A stretch of DNA of 64,000 nucleotides, from the NCBI GenBank assembly GCA_035623075.1, contig DASPUC010000022.1:124001-188000 (forward strand), given 5' to 3'. Shown in pieces: positions 16,973 to 25,607 of this stretch. Below the pieces are notes generated by a model. The model made no database searches, had not been told where the DNA came from, and was given only the letters and a program-made list of their open reading frames with translations. The position numbers were made by a program, and so were the translations under genes. The stretch is from Nitrospiraceae bacterium (GTDB taxonomy: Bacteria > Nitrospirota > Nitrospiria > Nitrospirales > Nitrospiraceae). The stretch's first letter is position 1. Each line of letters begins with the position of its first letter.

Positions 16973-18123
16973 GATCGCGGTCTCTTTGTAAAGAGCTGAT
17001 GCCCCGCGATCCGCAAAATGGCGGCGTACACAGCCAGGGCCAACACGTCCATCCAAAGCACCTCGAGACCTACCCCTTTGAGAAACGCTCCGCGGACGAT
17101 GTTGGTGTAGTACATCCCTGGAAACAGATGGGCCTGGATCTGTGAGCCGGAACTAAGGGAGGAGACGGGAACGATCAGGCCGGAATACAGGACTGTCGGG
17201 ATAATACTCACAATCATTGTGACGATCAGGGCGGCTATCTGAGTGCGCACCAGGAGAGACACGAGCAGGCCGATACCGGTACTGCTGAGGACAAACACCA
17301 ACGAGGCGGCGAGAAAGAATGGCACGCTGCCCTTAAACGGCACTTCGAACCATTGAGTGGCGATGATCCATAGGACCCCGGCATTCACCGAGGAGATCGC
17401 CACATAAGGGAGTAGCTTGCCAGCGAGAAATTCGAATCGGGTGACGGTTGAGCTGTAAATATTGTAAATGGAACCCGTTTCTTTCTCTCGGACGACCCCC
17501 AGCGCAGTCATCAAGGGGGACGAGACCATCAAGGTAAACATGATGAGCGCCGGCACCATTGACCAGGTGCTCCGAACTTCTTCGTTATACAGATATCGTA
17601 CCTCCAGCCTGATGGGCCGCACCTGGTCCTCGGCCTGTTCAACCGAAATCCCATTCCGGCGGGAGATATAGTCGACCAGTCGCTCTTCGCTGAAGGCGCC
17701 ATTGATGGCGATGACATAGCCTTTGACGATATCCGTCCGGAGCGGAAACGTCCCATCAATAAGCGTCTGAATCCCGACCGATTGGCCCCTGAGCAACCAT
17801 TCTTCGAATTTCTCAGGGACGATGATGGCGACCCTGATCCTGCCACTCTGGAGCAGGGCACCGGCCTCATTCTCACTCGGGATATAGCCCCGAAAACTAA
17901 AGTAACGCGACTCGGTAAAACGAGACAGAAAATCACGGCTCAGGGCACTATGATCGCGATCGACCACGGCGAACGGGATATTCTCAACATCCTGCACAAG
18001 CCCATAGCCGAAGACGAGCATCCATAAGATTGGCAGGAAGAAAGCGAGAAGAACAAAGATCCGGTCCCGAATGGTCTCACGCCATTCCTTCCACGCAACG
18101 GTTGCGATACGCCCGAGGTTCAT
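16969..18123 (-). CDS. ABC-2 type permease of a HlyD-linked exporter (first)
   Basis: The 384-aa protein has the same plan as its partner. The N-terminal helix follows WKEWRETIRDRIFVLLAFF, a periplasmic domain of about 150 residues comes next, then five helices and the VREKETGSIYNIYSSTVTRFEFLAGK coupling region. Its start overlaps the ATPase stop (ATGA) and its stop overlaps the second permease start, so three genes are translationally coupled. The pair is probably a heterodimeric channel. Confidence 0.93.
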   Translation of the reverse strand: MNLGRIATVAWKEWRETIRDRIFVLLAFFLPILWMLVFGYGLVQDVENIPFAVVDRDHSALSRDFLSRFTESRYFSFRGYIPSENEAGALLQSGRIRVAIIVPEKFEEWLLRGQSVGIQTLIDGTFPLRTDIVKGYVIAINGAFSEERLVDYISRRNGISVEQAEDQVRPIRLEVRYLYNEEVRSTWSMVPALIMFTLMVSSPLMTALGVVREKETGSIYNIYSSTVTRFEFLAGKLLPYVAISSVNAGVLWIIATQWFEVPFKGSVPFFLAASLVFVLSSTGIGLLVSLLVRTQIAALIVTMIVSIIPTVLYSGLIVPVSSLSSGSQIQAHLFPGMYYTNIVRGAFLKGVGLEVLWMDVLALAVYAAILRIAGHQLFTKRPRS

Positions 18124-20081
18124 GCAGCCACCTCTTTGGCTGCCTGTCGTTCCTGTCGCTCGAGTTCCATGACGCGATGGACAAAAACGTCTTCCAGACT
18201 CAGTGGACGCACCGCGATGGTCTGAACATGAACAGCCGAGGAGGAGAGCGTTTCCCGGAGCCGAACTTCGTCGTGAGAGGGATCCTGCGACAGCAGATGA
18301 ATCCTGGTTCCAAACAGAGCAGCCCCAAGGAAACCCTCCTGCGTGAGTCGTCGGAGGGCGTCGCCTGGTCGATCCGTGGTGACTTCGAGGAGACGACCTG
18401 CCTCACGCGCAACCTGGTCTTTCATAGAGGCAGGAGATCCTTCAGCCACGATGCGGCCCGCATACATCAACGCGAGGTGGTCGCAATGCTCGGCTTCGCT
18501 CATATAGTGAGTGGTAATCAGAATCGCCACACCCTCCTCGCGAGCCAGGCGTGACAGAATGTCCCAAAATTGACGGCGTCCGATCGGATCGACGCCGGAT
18601 GTCGGTTCGTCGAGAAAGAGCACGCGTGGTCGGTGAACCAATGCACAGCCCAACGCCAGTCGTTGGCGAACACCCATCGGCAATCGACCGGTCAGACTCG
18701 ATTCATATCCTTTCAATCCCGCCATCGACACAATCCATGCCAACCGTCCATTGGTCGCTCTACGATCGAGCCCATAGATTCCGGCAAAGAGCCGGATGTT
18801 CTCCTCCACAGTCAGGTCCAGGTACAGCGAAAAAGCTTGGGACATGTAGCCGATCCGTTCCTTGATCGTCTCTCCCGCGGTTTTCATATCGGCCCCGGCT
18901 ACCCATCCTTCTCCTTCAGTCGGGGGCATGATACCGTTCAGCATCTTGATCACAGTCGTTTTTCCCGCACCGTTTGCGCCGAGCAGTCCAAAGATTTCTC
19001 CGGGCTTGACCTGAAAGCTGACGCGATCCACCGCGCGAAATCGTCCAAAGTCACGAACGAGTTCCCTTGCTTCGATGGCAAGTCCCGAGTTCGGGAGCTG
19101 GCCCGGCGTCGCTGGTAATGTGGGAATTTCCTGTTCCGTGGCCTGCCGGAGCAACAGCGCCACGAACACATCTTCCAGCTCCGGCTCGCTCACATGCATC
19201 TCTTCCGGCTTTATATCACCAAGGCTCGCCTCGAGACTCTTCACCGCTTGGGCATGGTCGGTCTCCTCTGTGAACACATGCAGCTTGGAACCCAACGGCT
19301 CAACCTGCCTGTATTTCGGCTTCAGCCTGGCGACTGCTTCCATCTGACGATCCGTTTCGAACGTCAAGATCGATCCGGGAACCTTCGTCTGCACTTCCGC
19401 TGGGGTTCCTGCAGCCAAGACCATCCCATGAGAGAGAAATGACAAGCGATGAAACCGCGCGGCCTCATCCATATAGGCAGTCGAGACAAGAGCGGTCATG
19501 CCTTTTGCGTGAATGAGATCTGCCAGGATCGCCCAGAAGTCACGGCGCGACACCGGATCGACTCCTGTCGTCGGCTCGTCCAAAATCGCGAGTTCCGGCT
19601 CGTGAATGAGAGTGCAGATCAGCCCGAGCTTCTGTTTCATTCCGCCGGACAGATTCTTCATGGCTCGATTTCGAAATTTGTCGAGCCTCGTTATGGCGAG
19701 AAGTCGGGCCTTCCGCTCGGCCAATTCGTGCTCAGATACCAGCCTGAGTCTGGCAAAGAAATCGATGTTCTCCTCGACTGAGAGGTCAGGATACAAATTC
19801 AGTCCAAGACCTTGTGGCAGGAAACCAATTCGCGGCTTCACTCGCTCAGCAGCGCGCTCAGAATCAACCAGGGTCCCGAACACCCCCACTTCGCCACCGT
19901 CATAGGTCAAGACGCCCGCGATCGCCTTCATCAGACTGCTCTTGCCGGCACCGTCCGGGCCGATCAGGCCGTAGATCTCACCTTTCTGGATCATAAGATC
20001 CACACCATCCACCGCCACATGCTTTTTGTAGCGCTTCACGAAACGTTCAACTTTGACTATCGGCTGGTCATTGTTGAGCAT
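18120..20081 (-). CDS. Double ABC ATPase of the HlyD-linked exporter
   Basis: The 653-aa protein carries two ATPase domains. Domain 1 (residues 1 to about 310) has Walker A GPDGAGKS, signature LSGGMKQK and Walker B LAILDEPTTGVDP. Domain 2 (about 330 to 640) has Walker A GANGAGKT and Walker B VLFLDEPTSGVDP. Its signature is degenerate: TGRLPMGVRQR instead of LSGGxxQR. Each domain ends in a DUF4162-like ABC-2 regulatory tail (EPELEDVFVALL and RPLSLEDVFVHRV). Tandem ABC domains with HlyD and two ABC-2 permeases are the YhiH/YbhF exporter type. The asymmetric second signature suggests the two sites are not equivalent. Confidence 0.93.
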   Translation of the reverse strand: MLNNDQPIVKVERFVKRYKKHVAVDGVDLMIQKGEIYGLIGPDGAGKSSLMKAIAGVLTYDGGEVGVFGTLVDSERAAERVKPRIGFLPQGLGLNLYPDLSVEENIDFFARLRLVSEHELAERKARLLAITRLDKFRNRAMKNLSGGMKQKLGLICTLIHEPELAILDEPTTGVDPVSRRDFWAILADLIHAKGMTALVSTAYMDEAARFHRLSFLSHGMVLAAGTPAEVQTKVPGSILTFETDRQMEAVARLKPKYRQVEPLGSKLHVFTEETDHAQAVKSLEASLGDIKPEEMHVSEPELEDVFVALLLRQATEQEIPTLPATPGQLPNSGLAIEARELVRDFGRFRAVDRVSFQVKPGEIFGLLGANGAGKTTVIKMLNGIMPPTEGEGWVAGADMKTAGETIKERIGYMSQAFSLYLDLTVEENIRLFAGIYGLDRRATNGRLAWIVSMAGLKGYESSLTGRLPMGVRQRLALGCALVHRPRVLFLDEPTSGVDPIGRRQFWDILSRLAREEGVAILITTHYMSEAEHCDHLALMYAGRIVAEGSPASMKDQVAREAGRLLEVTTDRPGDALRRLTQEGFLGAALFGTRIHLLSQDPSHDEVRLRETLSSSAVHVQTIAVRPLSLEDVFVHRVMELERQERQAAKEVAA

Positions 20082-20094
20082 CTATTCCTTCCTT

Positions 20095-20165
20095 CTTCAG
20101 CTATCAGCCGTCAGTAATCAGCTCAACCCTCTCCTAGCCTCCCCCTAGTAGGGAGAGGGAAGGGT
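20095..20165. repeat. TCAGC-type repeat next to a C-rich palindrome
   Basis: The plus strand has TCAGC units (cagctatcagccgtcagtaa, 20098-20117) followed by a palindrome with arms CCCTCTCC (20127-20134) and GGAGAGGG (20152-20159) around a CTAGTA core. The same combination is found at 23427-23542. It lies between the HlyD stop and the ATPase start and could form an mRNA hairpin; there is no T-run. Confidence 0.65.
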
Positions 20166-20175
20166 GGGGGGCTGC

Positions 20176-21285
20176 TCATCGTTTCGGTTTCACCCACGCC
20201 ACATCGTCCTTCCAGCGAATGACTGCATCGGCCGGCAGACCGGGGGTCAGTTGATGATCCGGATTCTCTTTCACATAGAGCTTCAACGCGTAAATGAGCT
20301 TCACGCGCTCGTCCGGGGTTTGAATCTCTTTGGGCGTGAACTCCGCCTTTGAGGCGATGTATCGCACCGTTGCATCAAACGGCCGATCGGGGAACGCATC
20401 GGTGTAAATACGAGCCGGCAGATTCAACCGAATTTTTCCGATTTGGTTTTCCGGCACATAGACTTTGAGGTACAGCCGGTCCAGATCCACAACTTCATAC
20501 AGTGGCGCCCCGGCGGTGACGACTTCGCCGATATCCACCATTCGCGTCGTAATGGTTCCGTTGGCCGGTGCACGAATCGTGAGATCGGCCAGCACGCTCT
20601 CTGCTTCATTCAATACCGCTTCGAGTTGATCCCGCTGACGTTCCAGCGCGGCGACCTCATCCTCCTTGGCGCGAATCCGTTTCCACCCCAATTCCGCTTG
20701 CGCCAGCTCCTTCGTCGCTTTCTCGAGCGTCGACCGTGCCACCGCCACTTCGCTCTTCGCCACGTTCCATCGGGCAAGTGCTTGATCGTACTGTTGCTGC
20801 GTCACTGCCTGCTCGGGGAGCAGGTTGCGGAAGCGCTGCTCATCCAGGCTGGCTTCCCGCTCGACGGTCTTCGCCTTCTCCAGCCCCGCTCGGGCTTCAT
20901 CGACGTGGGACTGGGCCGACTCGATCGCTAAGGGCACGTCCAGGTTGAGGACAGCCAGAGCGGTATGCGCCGCCTGCACTTGCGCCTCGAGTGCCTCCCA
21001 CCCGTGCAGGGCTTGATCAACCCTGGCACGGGTCTGGACGTCGTCAATTCGAATCATAACCTGCCCTGCTGTGACGGTGTCACCTTCGCGGACAAGCAGT
21101 TCCTGAATACGCCCGGGAAATTTACTGGCAATGGTCAGGTGATCGCCTTCGATGCGTCCGTTGGCCTGAATCAACCCTTCCGGCAATCCGCGATTCCAGA
21201 AACCAGCACCCACGGCCAAATAGCCCCCGGCAAGCAAGGCAACCAGTCCGGCGACAACCAGGCCACCGCGCTTGGGAATCCTCAT
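20176..21285 (-). CDS. HlyD/EmrA-type membrane fusion protein of the exporter
   Basis: The 369-aa protein has an N-terminal signal anchor (VVAGLVALLAGGYLAVGAGFW), a biotinyl-lipoyl-like domain (GRIQELLVREGDTVTAGQVMIRIDD), and a long alpha-helical hairpin (about residues 80-225, rich in Ala, Glu and Gln, e.g. KATKELAQAELGWKRIRAKEDEV). A second lipoyl half (RAPANGTITTRMVDIGEVVTAG) and a barrel region (PVLYEVVDLDRLYLKVYVPE-like) follow. It would bridge the ABC permeases to an outer-membrane channel, but no TolC gene is in the window. It is the first gene of the exporter operon and lies 57 nt after a -24/-12-like motif. Confidence 0.92.
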   Translation of the reverse strand: MRIPKRGGLVVAGLVALLAGGYLAVGAGFWNRGLPEGLIQANGRIEGDHLTIASKFPGRIQELLVREGDTVTAGQVMIRIDDVQTRARVDQALHGWEALEAQVQAAHTALAVLNLDVPLAIESAQSHVDEARAGLEKAKTVEREASLDEQRFRNLLPEQAVTQQQYDQALARWNVAKSEVAVARSTLEKATKELAQAELGWKRIRAKEDEVAALERQRDQLEAVLNEAESVLADLTIRAPANGTITTRMVDIGEVVTAGAPLYEVVDLDRLYLKVYVPENQIGKIRLNLPARIYTDAFPDRPFDATVRYIASKAEFTPKEIQTPDERVKLIYALKLYVKENPDHQLTPGLPADAVIRWKDDVAWVKPKR

Positions 21286-21341
21286 TTCAAACCAACCTGC
21301 GGGGCATTGATGTTCCCCAATTACAACACCGTGTCAGAGGC

Positions 21342-21357
21342 TGCAAGGAGAGGGCCG
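21342..21357 (-). promoter_or_regulatory. Candidate sigma-54 promoter upstream of the exporter operon
   Basis: The minus strand reads CGGCCCTCTCCTTGCA. The -12 box TTGCA is perfect and GG and GC are ten bases apart. The -24 box (CGGCC) is only partly like TGGCA. It lies 57-72 nt before the HlyD start codon. Confidence 0.4.
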
Positions 21358-21503
21358 TGCAGAACAGTTTCATTAGCCTAGAATCTGGGCAGGAATAATA
21401 TCAACGATTCGAGGCTGAAGCTATGGAGAAGGAACAGAACCGAGGTGAGCCCCGCCCCAGTGGTTAAACGACGCTGTTGCAAAAGGCAACAGAATGAACC
21501 GGG

Positions 21504-21983
21504 CTAGGACCGCACAAAGATGACGGCGACAAAGAGCACTCCCAGCGCGACAGCCAAGGCAAGCCGTGGAACCCAGCGGGAGGCTCTCATAAAGATCTGT
21601 TCCCCCACGGTCCGAACACGAGCCGGTATTGTACTGTTCCGACTGACAAGCGGTCCAAGCAAGAGATCGTGCAAGAAGGTGAGCAGAAGGAGAACCACGA
21701 CAAGGGCCGCCTTGAAGAGAAAAACTGGTGGCCACTGCGTCATGTCTATGCTGGAAATTCCTCTTCCACGTAGGAGCACCGGTCCCGTACTGAGAAGGAT
21801 ACCGATCGCCAACCATACGATGAGTCGAAATCGTTGTGCGGCTGATCGAAAAAGAACCGTATACCCCGGTACCGTATTCTCCCTTCTGACAAGTGGAGCC
21901 AGCACCAACGAGAGAAACATCATCCCGCCGATCCAAACGACCGCTGCCAGGATGTGAAGCCAGATGACAACGAGCGGAAGCAT
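21504..21983 (-). CDS. CopD-domain membrane protein
   Basis: The start at 21983 (MLPLVVIWLHILAAVVWIGGMMF) gives 159 aa with four helices. It has the CopD-type layout, in which His and Trp residues in the first helix are characteristic (WLHILAAVVWIGG). CopD-type proteins take part in copper import or in delivery to cuproproteins. An upstream start at 22085 is possible but would overlap the preceding frame. The nearby multicopper oxidase and cupredoxin-like genes give context for copper supply. Confidence 0.78.
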   Translation of the reverse strand: MLPLVVIWLHILAAVVWIGGMMFLSLVLAPLVRRENTVPGYTVLFRSAAQRFRLIVWLAIGILLSTGPVLLRGRGISSIDMTQWPPVFLFKAALVVVLLLLTFLHDLLLGPLVSRNSTIPARVRTVGEQIFMRASRWVPRLALAVALGVLFVAVIFVRS

Positions 21984-21997
21984 CGGAAAGTCGGATA

Positions 21998-22573
21998 CTA
22001 GGAACTCGTGGAAGTCAACGTAGTTGAATTCGACGGGATACAGAGTTGTTCTTCTTCGTTCTGAGGCAGTCGCAAGCTGGGACACCAGTCGATCTCTGCC
22101 AGAGCAGTCACCGCCTCATGGCGCTGATCGACTGACAACGCGGATCCTTCCTGCGTTATGCGCAGGCACGGTGTACACACGAACTGGCAGGGCACCGGGC
22201 AAGATTGGTGTTCGCATCCCACGAGGGTGTTGAAGAGAACAGCCTTCTCCTGGCAATAGCGCTTCGAAGCCGTTATTGCAAGACTGCCACGATAGCAGTC
22301 GAGGCGTTGCCAGAGCTTCGTCAGGCTGGAGATCGGTTTGGAATTGACGCTGGCCCATGCTCCCTCGATGTGAATTGCCGCACCAATCAGTTGCACGGCA
22401 AGATCGATCCCCGTGGGCAGCGAAGGGAAAATCGCGACACTCATTCGCTCTTTATTCATCCATTCCGTCGTGAACGTCGGCGCGCGCTGAGCGAGGCCCA
22501 GCGCACTGGGTTCCGGCTCGGTGCCGCGATGAGGAATGTGAACAACCAGATTCAAGACTGCACCTTTTGTCAC
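21998..22573 (-). CDS. Hypothetical Cys-rich protein
   Basis: A 191-codon frame, opened by a GTG at 22573, lies between the OMP gene and CopD, with 14 nt to the CopD start. It has no recognisable domain. Its central part has a Cys cluster (GCEHQSCPVPCQFVCTPCLRI) that could bind a metal, and the preceding region is moderately hydrophobic (AVQLIGAAIHIEGAW). Codon choice looks broadly similar to neighbouring genes. The spacing between flanking genes argues for a real gene, but there is no clear RBS. Confidence 0.4.
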   Translation of the reverse strand: MTKGAVLNLVVHIPHRGTEPEPSALGLAQRAPTFTTEWMNKERMSVAIFPSLPTGIDLAVQLIGAAIHIEGAWASVNSKPISSLTKLWQRLDCYRGSLAITASKRYCQEKAVLFNTLVGCEHQSCPVPCQFVCTPCLRITQEGSALSVDQRHEAVTALAEIDWCPSLRLPQNEEEQLCIPSNSTTLTSTSS

Positions 22574-22616
22574 GTGGCGAGACTCCTACACCGATCTGAC
22601 ACAGAGGTGTTTCGAG

Positions 22617-23303
22617 CTAGAACGAAATGCCCACATACGGGCCGACCTGCCCATAGCTATTGTTCGTGTTGGTCATGTTGGCCATGAGGTGATACCGACC
22701 TTCCAGTCCAAGCTTGAAAGCCTTCCATACTTCGTATTCGACGCCGACCCCGAACTCGACACCCACATCCAAATACTGCGTCTGGTTAGAGGGAGGGCTG
22801 ATGACCATGATGTCCAACCCGATGGGAATGATCCAGGGTCTGAGCGGGCTCCCTTCCATGAACTTAATCTTGGGGGCCACGTCGATCGTCACCGACGTCA
22901 GCTGAGTTTTTGCTGGACAGCCGCCGGCTGCTGCTGTCACACCGCCGCAAACGGTGGACGACCCGATCCGATTGAACTGGAGTCCGATCTCGCCCAAGGC
23001 CCAGGTCTTATCCATCGCCCCCCAGATATTCTTCGACAGCACCAGATCCAACCCAGCCCCGACGTACCAGCCGGTGCTGTCGTTGTTTTGGTTACATGTG
23101 GTAGAAGGGCCAAGGCCGCAATCGGTGAAGAATCCGCCTCCCCGGTTGCTGTTGAATCCCACGAACCCGCCCCTGAAAAATACTTGATTTCCGGTGCCTT
23201 CTTCAGCCAAGGCCGGCCAGGCACCACAAACAGCGAGCCCCGCGACGATCACAACTGCGACAGACCACACTCCAATGTTCGACCATGTTTTCCCGATCTG
23301 CAT
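22617..23303 (-). CDS. Outer-membrane beta-barrel protein
   Basis: The 228-aa protein begins at 23303 (MQIGKTW...) with a signal peptide ending near WPALAEE. The mature part is made of alternating polar and hydrophobic strands, with short Gly/Asn-rich turns (GFVGFNSNRGGGFFTD, GWYVGAGLDLVLSKN), two Cys pairs (DCGLGPSTTCN and VCGGVTAAAGGCP) and a terminal Phe (GPYVGISF), the outer-membrane barrel signature. It resembles OmpA/OmpW-like barrels. It is the last gene of the multicopper oxidase cluster, and could be a pore or structural partner for the exported oxidase. Confidence 0.83.
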   Translation of the reverse strand: MQIGKTWSNIGVWSVAVVIVAGLAVCGAWPALAEEGTGNQVFFRGGFVGFNSNRGGGFFTDCGLGPSTTCNQNNDSTGWYVGAGLDLVLSKNIWGAMDKTWALGEIGLQFNRIGSSTVCGGVTAAAGGCPAKTQLTSVTIDVAPKIKFMEGSPLRPWIIPIGLDIMVISPPSNQTQYLDVGVEFGVGVEYEVWKAFKLGLEGRYHLMANMTNTNNSYGQVGPYVGISF

Positions 23304-23426
23304 GATGTCCCCCTCCCTGGGCAATGATCGGAAGAGCTGCCTCCTCTTCCGACGGCTTCGCTGAGTTGCGCTCGCCGGCCCGAGACATCAGCAAGTTGAA
23401 GAGTCGAGTCATCGAAACACGTAAAG

Positions 23427-23542
23427 CGATAGCTATCAGCCACTAGCTGTCAGCCTTCAGCCACCCCCACCCTTCCTCCCCCTAGTAGGGGGAGGCCAGG
23501 AGGGGGTTGATCGACTTGCTGACTGCTGATAGTTGATAGGTA
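23427..23542. repeat. Repeat pair with perfect 10-bp palindrome, partly inside SUMF1 gene end
   Basis: Two TCAGC-type runs (23431-23461 and 23515-23540) in opposite orientation flank a perfect palindrome. Its arms are CCTCCCCCTA (23475-23484) and TAGGGGGAGG (23486-23495). The stop codon of the SUMF1 gene (23482-23484) sits in the palindrome and its last 18 codons run through the repeat. The palindrome could form a transcript hairpin. Confidence 0.75.
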
Positions 23543-24474
23543 TCATTCATAGATCGCGCGCATCGGAAGCCCATCCAATTGATCTTCGTGTTTGGATCGG
23601 TTCCATTCCGCATGGCGACGCGCATGGTTGTCGTGCTGTCCATCCAGCCGCCGCCACGGAACGCCTTCTGGGTTCCCGTCTCCGGACCTTTCGGATTGCG
23701 TTCCGGCGCCGTCGCGTAATAATCCTTGTCGTACCAGTCGGCCACCCATTCAGCCACGTTGCCGATCGTCTGATAAAGCCCGTAGGGACTCACGGCCTTG
23801 TCGTACTTATCGACGGAGATGATTGGCGGATACAGCAGCAGCCGCTCCGGACGATCCCGCACAGGACCGGAGAGGCCGGTCCTTCCGAAGTTCGCCCTGC
23901 TCGGCCCGGCATATTCATTGCCCCACGGATAGAGCCGACCATCTGTCCCACGCGCCGCCTTCTCCCATTCCGCTTCCGTCGGCAACCGCTTGCCTTCCCA
24001 TTTGCAAAAGGCATCGGCGTCGTACCAGCTGACGTGCATGATGGGATGATGTGCCATGGCTTCCTGGAAATTCCCGCCGTCGTATCGCCAATCTAATTGG
24101 GGATTCCGATTCGTCGCGAGGACAAACCGGAGATACTCCAATGCCGTCACTTCATACTTGCCGATCTCGAATGCATCCAGATAGACGCGCCGTTGCGGGG
24201 TCTCGCCACGATACGCGAGTCGGTCCGTTTTCTTGTCGCTGCCCATGATGAACTCACCGGCCGGCACCAGCACCATCTCGTCTTTGGCCTTCCAGGTGGC
24301 GACACGTTCCGCGGCGATCTTTTTCCCTGCCTCCGTCCATTCCACCTCCACCACGATGTCTTGGGTATTCAGCCCCCAGGCCAGGCGAGACAGGGCAAAC
24401 AACGCAGCTGCAATCAGCAGTGTGTTGACGACCCAGTCCCACTTCCGAAACCTCTGTATGTCTTTACCTTCCAC
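23482..24474 (-). CDS. Membrane-anchored SUMF1-fold protein (non-catalytic)
   Basis: The 330-aa protein has an N-terminal membrane helix (about residues 15-35) and a SUMF1 (formylglycine-enzyme-fold) domain: MVLVPAGEFIMGSD, YEVTALEYLRFV, PIMHVSWYDADAFCKWEGKRLPTEAEWEKAARG, GNVAEWVADWY and GFRCARS. The catalytic pair of true formylglycine-generating enzymes is Cys at -5 and 0 in this last motif. Here the -5 residue is Trp, so it cannot be one. Such proteins (NirV- or PvdO-like) accompany copper enzymes or redox modifications. The last 18 residues are encoded by the repeat at 23427-23542. It is 55 nt downstream of the second SUMF1 gene. Confidence 0.87.
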   Translation of the reverse strand: MEGKDIQRFRKWDWVVNTLLIAAALFALSRLAWGLNTQDIVVEVEWTEAGKKIAAERVATWKAKDEMVLVPAGEFIMGSDKKTDRLAYRGETPQRRVYLDAFEIGKYEVTALEYLRFVLATNRNPQLDWRYDGGNFQEAMAHHPIMHVSWYDADAFCKWEGKRLPTEAEWEKAARGTDGRLYPWGNEYAGPSRANFGRTGLSGPVRDRPERLLLYPPIISVDKYDKAVSPYGLYQTIGNVAEWVADWYDKDYYATAPERNPKGPETGTQKAFRGGGWMDSTTTMRVAMRNGTDPNTKINWMGFRCARSMNDTYQLSAVSKSINPLLASPY

Positions 24475-24493
24475 ACTTTGGTCTCCTCCTTCT

Positions 24494-24578
24494 TAAGCTT
24501 TCAGCGATCAGCCTTCAGCTGTCAGTAACTTATGGAGTTTTCGTGAGCTGATAGCTGATCGCTGATGGCTGAGAGCTT
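24494..24578. repeat. Inverted TCAGC repeat, arms on both sides of a SUMF1 gene end
   Basis: The left half (AAGCTTTCAGCGATCAGCC at 24495-24513) and the right half (GCTGATCGCTGATGGCTGAG at 24554-24573, reverse sense) are mutual inverted copies, enough for an imperfect hairpin. The 3' end of the SUMF1 gene (stop at 24530-24532) lies between the arms, and its last codons (SAISYQL) are read from the repeat. Confidence 0.7.
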
Positions 24579-25495
24579 GTTCCAGACTTTGCGCAACGAA
24601 AGCCGGTGAGATAGCTCTTCCGATCCGGTTCGCCGCCGTTGCGCCCGGCAGAGCGAGCCACCTCCGGATCCTCATTCCATGAGCCTCCACGGAAGACTTT
24701 GATGTCGCCCGATTCAGGTCCCCTAGGGTTCTCATTGTTGCCCTTCCGGTAGTATTCCGGATCGAACCAATCCGCCACCCATTCACTCACGTTGCCTGCC
24801 ATTTGGTAGACGCCGTAAGGACTCACGCCCTTGTCATACCGGTTGATATTCGCGAGCGGCGGATACTTGAAGCCGCGTTTGGACCCCGAATGGGCGATGT
24901 TGCTCTTGATCCATCCAGCCGGTTCGTCGCCCCAGGGAAAGATCCGGCCATCCACACCCCGCGCCGCTTTTTCCCATTCCGCTTCGGTAGGCAATCGTTT
25001 GCCCGCCCAGCGGCAGTAGGCCTCTGCCTCGTACCAGCTCACGTTAATGACCGGATGGAGAGCCGCCTTTTCAGGAAACGGACTTTCCCGCCAAAATGGC
25101 GGCCAGTCCACCCCTGTAGCCAGCACGAAGCGCAGATAATCCACGTTCGACACTTCGTACTGATCGATTTGAAACGCATCGAGATACACGTTGTGTTGCG
25201 GCAGTTCTTGCGGACCAGCTGCACGGTCTACGCTCAGATCGCTGCCCATCAAAAACCAACCGGCCGGCACCGTCACCATCCCTTGCGGTGTGTCCATTGC
25301 CGCCAGCCGTTCCGGTCCATCCAGCGGTGTCCACAGTGGCGGCTGCTTTGAAGACTCATGATTGGCCAGTGCAAGGCTGCATAGGACCAGGCTAGAGGCA
25401 AGGGGCAAGAGGCAGAGAAGTACGCAAGTGGCACGAGGCACGAGGCGAGGGGAATACTTCCTCTGAATAGCAATGCCCTTTCTTCTCCGAACCAT
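24530..25495 (-). CDS. Exported SUMF1-fold protein (non-catalytic)
   Basis: The 321-aa protein has a signal peptide (about residues 1-43, cleavage near LALANHE) and one SUMF1 domain: MVTVPAGWFLMGSD, YEVSNVDYLRFV, PVINVSWYEAEAYCRWAGKRLPTEAEWEKAARG, GNVSEWVADWF and GFRCAKS. As in its neighbour the -5 Cys of formylglycine-generating enzymes is missing. Both proteins flank the cupredoxin-like gene and follow the giant multicopper oxidase, which fits the NirV-type association with copper enzymes. The signal peptide coding DNA is built of CTCGTGC-like heptamers and the C-terminus of a TCAGC repeat, so both ends look repeat-derived. Confidence 0.86.
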   Translation of the reverse strand: MVRRRKGIAIQRKYSPRLVPRATCVLLCLLPLASSLVLCSLALANHESSKQPPLWTPLDGPERLAAMDTPQGMVTVPAGWFLMGSDLSVDRAAGPQELPQHNVYLDAFQIDQYEVSNVDYLRFVLATGVDWPPFWRESPFPEKAALHPVINVSWYEAEAYCRWAGKRLPTEAEWEKAARGVDGRIFPWGDEPAGWIKSNIAHSGSKRGFKYPPLANINRYDKGVSPYGVYQMAGNVSEWVADWFDPEYYRKGNNENPRGPESGDIKVFRGGSWNEDPEVARSAGRNGGEPDRKSYLTGFRCAKSGTSSQPSAISYQLTKTP

Positions 25496-25502
25496 CTCCT
25501 AT

Positions 25503-25603
25503 CCTCTCGCCACTAGCCCCTCGCCAATGCTTCGCCTCACGCCTTACGTTTCACCCTTCGACTTGCTCAGGGTGACCCCGAGCCCCGTCGAGGGGTCACG
25601 CCT
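25503..25603. repeat. Mixed short repeats, including a CCCTTCGAC...CAGGG element
   Basis: The gap between the cupredoxin-like gene and the SUMF1 gene (minus strand) is filled with CCTCACG/CTCGCC heptamers. It also contains cccttcgacttgctcaggg (25554-25572), a short dispersed element of a type seen in many genomes. No gene is seen here. Confidence 0.5.
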
Positions 25604-25607
25604 CACG

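Noticed and set aside
23482-25495. Formylglycine-generating enzyme assignment for the two SUMF1 genes
   Set aside because: The first of the two catalytic Cys is missing in both (Trp and Leu).
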